A stretch of DNA of 6,571 nt from Alphaproteobacteria bacterium. GTDB lineage: Bacteria > Pseudomonadota > Alphaproteobacteria > JANQSM01. The stretch is taken from assembly GCA_028284025.1 (NCBI GenBank), contig JANQSM010000164.1, forward strand, positions 1 to 6,571, in the 5' to 3' direction. Numbering within the stretch: the first letter of the stretch is position 1; each line of letters opens with the position of its first letter. Below, piece by piece: positions 1 to 5,768 of the stretch. Under the pieces are notes generated by a model. That model did not search any database, had not been told where the DNA came from, and was given only the letters and a program-made list of their open reading frames with translations. A program made the position numbers and the translations under genes.

Positions 1-1
1 C

Positions 2-796
2 GATGACCACCTGACCAATGCCTTTCGCCAGAAACATATTTATGATGCCATGGGATGGAAACTACCGGTCTTTGCCCACGTGCCGATGATTCATGGCCCA
101 GATGGCGGCAAGCTTTCCAAGCGCCATGGAGCACTGGGTGTGGGTGAGTATCAAAAAATGGGTATTTTTTCTGAAGCCATGTGCAATTATCTGCTGCGCC
201 TGGGGTGGGCAAAAGGTAACGAAGAAATTATCCCGCGCGATAAAGCCATTGAATGGTTTGACTTGGCTGGCATCGGTAAATCCCCAGCCAAGTTTGATAT
301 GGATAAACTGCTGCATTTAAATAGTCACTACATGAAAGAAAAAGAAGATGCTGCTTTGCTGGACCTGGCCTTGCCATTTATTGAAGAAAAAACAGGCCGT
401 CTCCTTAGTGATCAGGAAAAAACATATTATCTGGCAGCGATGAATGATCTGAAAGATCGCGCCAGAACCTTAATTGATCTGGCAGATGCTGGTTTGTTTC
501 TAACTGTTCAGGACCCGGCTCCTGAAAATGAAAAAGCCACCACTTTACTGAAAGAAAATGCTGCGCTGCTGCCGGACCTCATGAATATGCTGGAACAAAA
601 CTGGCATGCTGATACGCTTTTTGAAACTGCCAAAGAGTTTGCGGCTAGTCATGACATGAAAATTGGCCAACTGGCACAAGGCCTGCGCGTGGCTGTCACT
701 GGCCAAACCAAAGGCCCCAGTGTATTTCATATTTTGCAAGTATTTGGTGCTGAAGAAAGTCGCCGCCGCCTGACCCACAGTCTGGAACAAATCTAA
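2..796 (+). CDS. gltX: Glutamyl-tRNA synthetase, C-terminal part (5' end outside window)
   Basis: This class I aminoacyl-tRNA synthetase charges tRNA(Glu) with glutamate in the cytoplasm. The frame is open from base 2, so the gene begins upstream; 264 codons are present, roughly the last 55-60% of a family member of about 470 residues. The fragment opens with DDHLTNAFRQ and continues through the end of the catalytic domain. The KLSKR signature (the family's form of KMSKS, ATP binding) is encoded at 110-124, followed by RHGALGV. The remaining roughly 220 residues are helical and match the anticodon-binding region, ending in the family-like TKGPSVFHILQVFG segment. The stop is TAA. gltA follows on the same strand after 230 bases. 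Many alphaproteobacteria carry two gltX copies, and this fragment cannot show whether this one is discriminating or also charges tRNA(Gln). Identification as GluRS is firm. Confidence 0.95.
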   Translation, partial: DDHLTNAFRQKHIYDAMGWKLPVFAHVPMIHGPDGGKLSKRHGALGVGEYQKMGIFSEAMCNYLLRLGWAKGNEEIIPRDKAIEWFDLAGIGKSPAKFDMDKLLHLNSHYMKEKEDAALLDLALPFIEEKTGRLLSDQEKTYYLAAMNDLKDRARTLIDLADAGLFLTVQDPAPENEKATTLLKENAALLPDLMNMLEQNWHADTLFETAKEFAASHDMKIGQLAQGLRVAVTGQTKGPSVFHILQVFGAEESRRRLTHSLEQI

Positions 797-842
797 TGGA
801 ACTGGTACCGCTTTGGTTTTTGTATGCCTTACTCTCTCACAA

Positions 843-924
843 TTGTCATTCCGACCTCCGAGCCGGAATCTAGAAAGTAAATTCATGCACCTTTGAGATG
901 CCGGGTCGTAGCCCGGCATGACAA
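843..924. repeat. Paired palindromic extragenic repeat (REP/BIME-like)
   Basis: Two 29-base arms, 843-871 and 896-924, form an imperfect inverted repeat (23 of 29 positions match) around a 24-base spacer. Each arm is also a palindrome. The second has a perfect 8-bp stem (898-905 with 912-919, 6-base loop); the first has a 6-bp stem (848-853 with 864-869), followed after one mismatch by a further pair. The TTGTCATtCCG / CCGGCATGACAA style of ends resembles dispersed intergenic palindromes common in alphaproteobacterial genomes. That resemblance is from general knowledge; only one copy is visible here. A small hairpin (AAGGC TGAA GCCTT, 923-936 region) abuts the right end. No T-run follows any of these stems, so intrinsic termination after gltX is not supported. 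Confidence 0.75.
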
Positions 925-960
925 GGCTGAAGCCTTAATTGTGCACCTGCGAAGAATTCA

Positions 961-989
961 TTGAATGTTAACCATTATGGCGGTAAAGT
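961..989 (+). promoter_or_regulatory. Possible sigma-70-type promoter for gltA
   Basis: TTGAAT (961-966) and TAAAGT (984-989) are separated by 17 bases. Each hexamer matches 4 of 6 positions of the vegetative consensus. The position, between the palindromic repeat and the gltA ribosome binding site, would give a leader of about 30 bases. Matches of this quality occur by chance in AT-rich spacers, so this is only a candidate. Confidence 0.25.
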
Positions 990-1014
990 AGAGGCGTCTT
1001 GTGTTACCTATTGT

Positions 1015-1020
1015 GAGGAA
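1015..1020 (+). promoter_or_regulatory. Ribosome binding site of gltA
   Basis: GAGGAA lies 6 bases upstream of the ATG at 1027. It fixes that ATG as the start in preference to the in-frame TTG at 961, which would add 22 residues unlike the family and has no such site upstream. Confidence 0.75.
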
Positions 1021-1026
1021 GAAAAT

Positions 1027-2343
1027 ATGTCTAAAGCGAGCACTGCTGTGAACCAGAATGTATCTAAATCTTATAAACTTGAAACGGATAAAGGGTCATT
1101 TGACCTGCCAGTTTATTCGCCTACCAATGGCCCGGATGTGATGGATGTCACCAAGCTATACGGTGAAACCGGATTATTTACCTATGATCCAGGATTTGCC
1201 TCTACGGCATCTTGTGAATCTAAAATCACTTTTATTGATGGTGAAGAAGGAATCCTAAGATATCGCGGCTATGATATCGCAGATCTGGCTGCCAACTGTA
1301 CTTTTATGGAAGTTGCCCGCCTATTGATTTATGGAGAGCTTCCCAACAAAAAAGAAAAAGAAACATTTGAAAACCAGATTACCTATCACACCATGGTGCA
1401 TGAGCAAATGCACTTTTTCTATCGTGGTTTTCGCCGTGATGCACACCCAATGGCCATTATGGTAGGTGTGGTCGGCGCACTATCTTCGTTCTACCATGAT
1501 AGTCTGGATATTACGAACCCTGAGCATCGCGAATTATCTACACACCGATTGATCGCAAAAATGGCGACTCTGGCAGCGATGACTTATAAATACGCTGTAG
1601 GACAACCGTTTATTTATCCGCGTAATGACTTGTCCTACACAGAAAACTTTTTGCACATGTGTTTTTCTGTACCAAGCGAACCTTACGTTGTGAACCCAAC
1701 AGTGGCCAGTGCCATGCGTCGGATTTTCATTTTGCATGCGGATCACGAACAAAATGCTTCCACTTCAACGGTACGCCTGGCTGGATCCTCCGGTGCTAAC
1801 CCGTTTGCCTGCATCGCAGCTGGAATTGCCTCTTTGTGGGGACCGGCGCACGGTGGAGCCAACGAAGCAGTTTTGACTATGCTGGATGAAATCGGTTCAA
1901 AGGAAAACATTCCTGAATTTGTGAAAAAAGCCAAAGATAAAAATGATCCATTCCGCCTTATGGGCTTTGGCCACCGGGTTTATAAAAACTATGACCCACG
2001 CGCCAAGGTGATGCAGGAATCCTGCCACCAGGTTCTAAAAGAGCTGGGAGTTAATGATCCCAAACTGGAATTGGCGATGGAGCTGGAGCGTCTGGCATTG
2101 GAAGATGATTATTTTGCTGAGAAAAAGCTATACCCGAATGTGGACTTTTACTCCGGCATTATCTTAAAAGCTATCGGCTTTCCAACCAGTATGTTTACTG
2201 TGCTATTTGCTTTAGCCAGAACCGTGGGTTGGATTTCACAATGGCGGGAGATGATCGAAGATCCGCGTCAGCGTATTGGTCGCCCACGTCAGCTTTACAC
2301 AGGTGAAGGCGAACGCAAGTTTGTGCCTTTGAGCAAAAGATAA
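1027..2343 (+). CDS. gltA: Citrate synthase (type II, hexameric family)
   Basis: It condenses oxaloacetate and acetyl-CoA to citrate, the entry step of the TCA cycle, in the cytoplasm. The 438-residue product is close to the 427 of E. coli GltA and aligns with a constant offset of 11 through the catalytic core. The catalytic triad is visible as His275 (in GPAHGGANE), His316 (in [13 protein letters not shown]) and Asp373 (in YPNVDFYSG), corresponding to E. coli His264, His305 and Asp362. Arg398 matches the citrate-binding Arg387. The N-terminal beta domain typical of the Gram-negative type precedes residue 60. The residue matching E. coli Cys206, linked to NADH regulation, is Ser217, so allosteric behaviour may differ. 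The start is ATG 1027, supported by GAGGAA 6 bases upstream. gltA lies downstream of gltX and converges on lpxB, with 6 bases between the two stop codons. Confidence 0.98.
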   Translation: MSKASTAVNQNVSKSYKLETDKGSFDLPVYSPTNGPDVMDVTKLYGETGLFTYDPGFASTASCESKITFIDGEEGILRYRGYDIADLAANCTFMEVARLLIYGELPNKKEKETFENQITYHTMVHEQMHFFYRGFRRDAHPMAIMVGVVGALSSFYHDSLDITNPEHRELSTHRLIAKMATLAAMTYKYAVGQPFIYPRNDLSYTENFLHMCFSVPSEPYVVNPTVASAMRRIFILHADHEQNASTSTVRLAGSSGANPFACIAAGIASLWGPAHGGANEAVLTMLDEIGSKENIPEFVKKAKDKNDPFRLMGFGHRVYKNYDPRAKVMQESCHQVLKELGVNDPKLELAMELERLALEDDYFAEKKLYPNVDFYSGIILKAIGFPTSMFTVLFALARTVGWISQWREMIEDPRQRIGRPRQLYTGEGERKFVPLSKR

Positions 2344-2349
2344 GCGCAC

Positions 2350-3495
2350 CTAGTTTATATATTCTAGAACAACCCGGGCAGCTTCCTTGCCCGGGTATGT
2401 TTCATCCACAGAAAGCATATCCAGACTTTTCTTTACTCCGGTCAGCTGCTTTGTAACGGCTTGACTATCTTCCATCAAATCCAGCATTCCCATGTAGATT
2501 TTTTGTGGCTCACAATCATTCTGAATAAATTCTGGCACAATGTCGCGGTCCTGCAAAATATTGATCAAACTTGCGTAACGTACCTTGACCAACCGTTTGA
2601 TAAACTGGAATGTCAGCCAGCTCATTTTATAAGCAATCACCTGGGGAGTATGCGCAGCACCCAGCTCAACACTCACTGTGCCAGAAGTTGCCAACGCCAG
2701 TTGGGAAGCAGCATAGCAATCTACCTTGTCCTCATGTGCCAGAATTACTTTAGTTGGCATTTTCCAATCTTTGATAAAATCTTCAATTAAGTCCTGAGTC
2801 ACATGCAAAGCCGGAATTACAAATACGCAATCCTGATTACGATCATAGAGTTTCTTTGCTACCGATTCAAAAACGGGCAAATGTGTTTGAATCTCTTTCT
2901 TGCGGCTGCCGGGTAACAGCGTGATAACGTCTTTGTTCCTTGGAATATCATACTTTTTCAGAAAAGTTGCCTTGTCTCCCTGGTCAAATTTTCCTTTCAC
3001 AGCCGGGTGACCGACAAATGTAGTTTTAAGGCCATGAGCTTCAAAAAATGGCGGCTCAAACGGCAGCAATACCATTAGATGATCTACCAGGCGTGCTAAC
3101 TTTTTCGCCCGGCCTGGTTTCCACGCCCACACAGTTGGTGCCACGTAATGCACTTTTGGAACGTCAAATTTGCGCGCTTTCAATTTTTGAATAACCCGGT
3201 GGCAAAAACCCGGTGCATCAATAGTCACCAGTACATCTGGCTGCTCTTCAATAATGTGATCTACGGTCTGATTAATGCGCTGCTTGATGGAAAAGATATG
3301 CGGCAACACTTCTGTTAACCCCATCACGGAAATTTCTTCAATATTAAACAGGCTCTGTAAACCTGCATCCTGCATTTTCTCTCCTCCCACGCCGGCAAAG
3401 GAAGCACTGCGTTTTTGCTTCTTGATTGCCTTCATCAAGGTCTTTCCAAGTTGATCTCCTGAAGGTTCACCGGCAATGATGTAAATTTTAGGCAT
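2350..3495 (-). CDS. lpxB: Lipid-A-disaccharide synthase
   Basis: This family GT19 glycosyltransferase joins UDP-2,3-diacylglucosamine to lipid X, giving tetraacyl disaccharide 1-phosphate at the inner face of the inner membrane. The 381-residue length is almost identical to E. coli LpxB (382). Family motifs run in order: AGEPSGD (8-14), DAPGF (93-97, containing the probable catalytic Asp93), YVAPTVWAW (117-125), GHP (162-164), LPGSR (194-198) and SGTVSVELG (271-279), which belongs to the UDP-sugar site. The start chosen is the ATG at 3495-3493, which begins MPKIYIIAGEPSGD. An in-frame upstream extension of 16 codons does not look like the family. The ATG lies inside the end of lpxI, overlapping it by 8 bases (3488-3495), and GGTGGAG sits 4 bases upstream, so the two are probably translationally coupled. 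It is the last gene of the lpx run in this window and ends in TAG, facing gltA. Confidence 0.97.
   Translation of the reverse strand: MPKIYIIAGEPSGDQLGKTLMKAIKKQKRSASFAGVGGEKMQDAGLQSLFNIEEISVMGLTEVLPHIFSIKQRINQTVDHIIEEQPDVLVTIDAPGFCHRVIQKLKARKFDVPKVHYVAPTVWAWKPGRAKKLARLVDHLMVLLPFEPPFFEAHGLKTTFVGHPAVKGKFDQGDKATFLKKYDIPRNKDVITLLPGSRKKEIQTHLPVFESVAKKLYDRNQDCVFVIPALHVTQDLIEDFIKDWKMPTKVILAHEDKVDCYAASQLALATSGTVSVELGAAHTPQVIAYKMSWLTFQFIKRLVKVRYASLINILQDRDIVPEFIQNDCEPQKIYMGMLDLMEDSQAVTKQLTGVKKSLDMLSVDETYPGKEAARVVLEYIN
2372..2396. terminator. GC-rich hairpin at the gltA/lpxB convergence, possible terminator
   Basis: A perfect 9-bp stem (2372-2380 with 2388-2396, ACCCGGGCA / TGCCCGGGT) encloses a 7-base loop, starting 29 bases after the gltA stop and lying inside the last codons of lpxB. 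It is placed to end gltA transcripts. The U-tract is poor on both strands: ATGTTTC follows on +, TGTTCTAG on -. The same bases encode the LpxB residues PGKEAARV, so the symmetry could be partly a coding coincidence. Confidence 0.4.
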
Positions 3496-4348
3496 ATGTC
3501 TCCACCGTTGTGATGAACATGTTGTGTTGATTTGCCAAATCAATCACCTGATCCTGATCCAGAATTTGAGTTGTGTGGGCACTGATAGCAATTCCACAAA
3601 GCCCTGCGGTGATCGCATGTTTGACTGTTTCCGGTCCGATAGTAGGAAGATCCGCACGGGCTTCCTGACTCTGTTTCATGGCCTTAACCAATACCCCGGC
3701 AGGGCCTTCTTTTCTAAGATAAGCATAGCGCTGAATCAATGCATCTGTGCCTTCCACAGCTTCCACCCCAATCACGATGCCTTGCTGTACGATGATCGCT
3801 TGACCGATATCCAAAGGTGCCATCACGTGTAAAGCATTCAAGCCCACCTCAATATCATTTTGTGCCTGCGCATCAGGTAAGGCTTGCGTCAGAACCCCAC
3901 TCTTTACCGTCAAAGACTGATTCAATACATCATTGGAACCAACAACCCGAAACCCTTCTGACTCTAGCTCTTCAATTAGGGCCCGCAGCAGCTTATCATC
4001 TCCCAGGCCGCCTAAACCCACCTTGGCAACAATCTTTTTGCCCCGGCCATCTAGTTTTAAATTAAAAAGTGAGGGTCGTTTCAACTGACCCGCCATAACC
4101 AGTTCCTCACATCCGTGATTCTTCAAAGTATCAATGGCTTTTTGTACCGCACCCAGTGGCACAACATCATATTCAACACCTGCAAAAAACTCTGATTTAA
4201 ATTGTCCAGAAAACCCTAGAACAAAGACGCTCCGACCCTGATCCTGACAAGCCTTTACAATCTGCACAGGTAAATCCCCTTGACCGGCCAGCACCCCAAG
4301 TTTTGTCAAAGATTGTGAAGAAGATTCAGGCAGACTGTTTTGATTCAT
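3488..4348 (-). CDS. lpxI: UDP-2,3-diacylglucosamine pyrophosphatase LpxI
   Basis: It hydrolyses UDP-2,3-diacylglucosamine to lipid X and UMP. It is the alphaproteobacterial enzyme that replaces LpxH, with an unrelated fold. The 286-residue length is close to Caulobacter LpxI. The N-terminal domain begins after a short Ser/Gln-rich leader with KLGVLAGQGDLPVQIV (16-31). The C-terminal catalytic domain carries EGTDALIQR (199-207) and RADLPTIGPETV (231-242). Asp233 in this motif is the likely counterpart of the metal-binding aspartate known from Caulobacter. The start is the ATG at 4348. No convincing Shine-Dalgarno sequence precedes it, and the complete lpxA frame would run 23 bases past it, so translation probably depends on coupling to lpxA. 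Its 3' end overlaps lpxB by 8 bases. Its position between lpxA and lpxB is the usual alphaproteobacterial arrangement. Confidence 0.95.
   Translation of the reverse strand: MNQNSLPESSSQSLTKLGVLAGQGDLPVQIVKACQDQGRSVFVLGFSGQFKSEFFAGVEYDVVPLGAVQKAIDTLKNHGCEELVMAGQLKRPSLFNLKLDGRGKKIVAKVGLGGLGDDKLLRALIEELESEGFRVVGSNDVLNQSLTVKSGVLTQALPDAQAQNDIEVGLNALHVMAPLDIGQAIIVQQGIVIGVEAVEGTDALIQRYAYLRKEGPAGVLVKAMKQSQEARADLPTIGPETVKHAITAGLCGIAISAHTTQILDQDQVIDLANQHNMFITTVETYA
3500..3506 (-). promoter_or_regulatory. Ribosome binding site of lpxB inside the lpxI 3' end
   Basis: On the - strand, GGTGGAG lies 4 bases before the ATG at 3495. It is contained in the final codons of lpxI, which favours coupled translation, and it decides the start against the longer frame opening at 3543. 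Confidence 0.6.
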
Positions 4349-4538
4349 AATTCTGGTTAGCAGTTGGTTGGCATAATCCGATGGAGGATTCCCCCTGGAT
4401 GAACTTTAGCAAACCCTGTACCACTTCGTCATCTGCAAATTGATCCGCAACATCCGCCAGTCGCTCATTCATGGTCCCCTCATTCGCAAAAAGCTGACGG
4501 TACGCCTGGCGCAGGCGGTGAATTTGTTCGCGTTCAAA
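4326..4538 (-). pseudogene. lpxA: Detached C-terminal segment of lpxA, in frame after an internal TGA
   Basis: These 70 codons continue the lpxA frame directly after the TGA at 4541-4539 and end at a TGA (4328-4326) inside the start of lpxI. They encode FEREQIHRLRQAYRQLF, then an acidic helical stretch with DVADQFADDE, then a tail with CQP. This pattern matches the C-terminal helical domain of LpxA (E. coli: GFSREAI...AYKLIYR), which supports acyl-donor binding and the trimer. No other stop or frameshift interrupts it. An internal ATG (4472-4470) could start a short product, but only beyond the first helix and with no clear ribosome site. It is best seen as part of lpxA, made only by read-through, or as a sign that the TGA is an error or a recent mutation. 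Homology is confident; functional status is not. Confidence 0.8.
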
Positions 4539-5150
4539 TCAGTTGCGTTTCATCCCTACAATATTAAGGCCTGATAATTTTGCACGCTCCCCCATGACCG
4601 TGCCGTATGGAATGACATCGTGTTCCACTCCCGACATGCCACCAATCATGGCATATGATCCAATACGTACAAATTGACGGACAGCGCTTAGTCCCCCCAA
4701 AATAGCACAATCACCAACTTCCACGTGCCCTGCAAGGGTCGCATTATTCGCCATAATCACATTGTCTCCCACAATACAATCATGGGCCACATGAGAAGCC
4801 ACCATAAACAAGCAATTATCCCCAATTTTAGTCATTTTGTGTGGCTCTGTATGGCCAGGGTTCATGGTCACATGTTCACGAATCACATTGTTTCTGCCAA
4901 TCACCAATTTGGCAGGTTCCCCTTGTTTATATTTTTTATCCTGAGTCATAGATCCAATTACAGCAAAAGGAAAAATAACTGTACCTGCGCCAATCTGCGT
5001 ACTGCCTTCTACAACCACGTGGGATTTTAATTCGACATTATCACCAAGAGAAACCGTTGCCGCTACCACACAATAGGGACCAACTTTAACGCCTTCCCCA
5101 AGGGTTGCGCCATCCTCTATAATTGCTGTCGGGTGAATAGAATTTTCCAT
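4539..5150 (-). CDS. lpxA: UDP-N-acetylglucosamine O-acyltransferase, interrupted by in-frame TGA
   Basis: LpxA transfers a 3-hydroxyacyl chain from ACP to the 3-OH of UDP-GlcNAc, the first step of lipid A synthesis, as a cytoplasmic trimer. The 203 codons before the TGA encode the left-handed beta-helix of hexapeptide repeats, starting MENSIHPTAIIEDGATLGEG. Catalytic His123 (VAHDC, E. coli His125), His120 (His122), His142 (His144), Lys73 (Lys76) and Arg202 (Arg204) are present. Gly171 aligns with the acyl-length residue Gly173, which suggests a long hydroxyacyl chain. Two oddities: the His160 position is Arg158 (codon CGT, 4679-4677), and the frame stops where E. coli has the Gly of KRRGF. 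Read through, the protein would be 274 residues, a normal length. The start is the ATG at 5150; the longer frame from TTG 5210 does not resemble the family. A ribosome site is weak. It lies 83 bases downstream of fabZ. Confidence 0.9.
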   Translation of the reverse strand: MENSIHPTAIIEDGATLGEGVKVGPYCVVAATVSLGDNVELKSHVVVEGSTQIGAGTVIFPFAVIGSMTQDKKYKQGEPAKLVIGRNNVIREHVTMNPGHTEPHKMTKIGDNCLFMVASHVAHDCIVGDNVIMANNATLAGHVEVGDCAILGGLSAVRQFVRIGSYAMIGGMSGVEHDVIPYGTVMGERAKLSGLNIVGMKRN

Positions 5151-5233
5151 GATTTTAAGATAATCGCCCCAATACCAGAACAACAGGGCAAAATCCTTGT
5201 TAATGGTCAAAAAAGGTTACGAAATGTTACTTG

Positions 5234-5737
5234 CTACTTTTCATCCAATAGCATGGCGGAAAACATGGACTGGGCCACCAGGGTGCCATCAACGTAAGCT
5301 TCGGCAGCGAACTTCCAAACGTTACGCTTGTTTTTCTTTTTCTTCACATGCAATCGTAATTCATTGCCTGGTACAACGGGTTTGCGGAACTTGGCTCCAT
5401 CCACGGACATGAAATAAACCAGGCTGCCTTCAGCCTCTTCCCCTAAAGTTTTTACCACTAAAACTGCTGCCGTTTGGGCCATGGCTTCAATAATCATCAC
5501 ACCAGGCATCACTGGCCGAGATGGAAAATGACCTTCAAAAAAATGATCGTCTTCGCGCACGCGCTTAATCCCCACGGCGGATTTATCCAGAATCACTTCG
5601 CGCACTTCATCAATCAGAAGCATCGGCGGGCGATGTGGGATCATTTGCATGATAGCATCCCGGTCCATCACGCCGTCCAGAATCTGGTCTTCGGCTATAT
5701 CTTTTTTCTTCATTTGCATCTTTGGTATTGCTGGCAT
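5234..5737 (-). CDS. fabZ: 3-hydroxyacyl-ACP dehydratase
   Basis: FabZ dehydrates (3R)-hydroxyacyl-ACP to trans-2-enoyl-ACP in type II fatty acid synthesis. It competes with LpxA and LpxD for hydroxyacyl-ACP, which explains its place between their genes. The 167-residue hot-dog-fold protein carries IPHRPPMLLIDEV (33-45) and the active-site stretch HFFEGHFPSRPVMPGVMIIEAMAQ (65-88). Catalytic His70 and Glu84 are 14 residues apart, as in E. coli (His54/Glu68). It is somewhat longer than the E. coli enzyme because of an N-terminal extension rich in Lys and Met (residues 1-24). The segment KKKKNKRNVWKF (132-143) lies in the second half. The start is the ATG at 5737, with AGGT 7 bases upstream; an internal ATG (5719) has no such site. 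The lpxD stop is 31 bases upstream, and the gene ends in TAG. Confidence 0.96.
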   Translation of the reverse strand: MPAIPKMQMKKKDIAEDQILDGVMDRDAIMQMIPHRPPMLLIDEVREVILDKSAVGIKRVREDDHFFEGHFPSRPVMPGVMIIEAMAQTAAVLVVKTLGEEAEGSLVYFMSVDGAKFRKPVVPGNELRLHVKKKKNKRNVWKFAAEAYVDGTLVAQSMFSAMLLDEK

Positions 5738-5744
5738 TTATCTG

Positions 5745-5748
5745 ACCT
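5745..5748 (-). promoter_or_regulatory. Ribosome binding site of fabZ
   Basis: On the - strand, AGGT lies 7 bases before the fabZ ATG, in the 31-base lpxD-fabZ spacer. The spacer also has a run of eight T on the coding strand, but no stem precedes it, so it is not a terminator. Confidence 0.5.
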
Positions 5749-5768
5749 AAAAAAAATGTTGTGCGATA

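Noticed and set aside
545..919. 124-codon open frame on the - strand across the gltX end and the spacer
   Set aside because: It is antisense to firmly identified gltX, runs through the palindromic repeat, and its product resembles no family. It is a shadow frame.
961..1026. 22-codon N-terminal extension of gltA from TTG 961
   Set aside because: It has no ribosome site and no family-like sequence, whereas ATG 1027 has GAGGAA at ideal spacing and gives the expected length.
3496..3543. 16-codon N-terminal extension of lpxB
   Set aside because: The extension lies wholly inside lpxI, is unlike LpxB, and the ATG at 3495 begins exactly at the conserved family N-terminus with a good ribosome site.
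4539..4541. UGA recoded as Trp, or as Gly (code 25), in this organism
   Set aside because: I count 13 Trp codons in the seven genes, all TGG, and no other in-frame TGA occurs. The lpxA frame also ends naturally at a second TGA; reading through that gives sequence unlike LpxA. Code 25 is known from Gracilibacteria/SR1, not from a genome with these lipid A genes. The aligned residue being Gly is better explained by a GGA to TGA change. Reassignment is not fully excluded, because no other gene here ends in TGA.
4500..4541. Selenocysteine insertion at the lpxA TGA
   Set aside because: No LpxA selenoprotein is known to me, the aligned residue is Gly, and the 6-bp stem begins 22 bases downstream with a 3-base loop, unlike a bacterial SECIS element.
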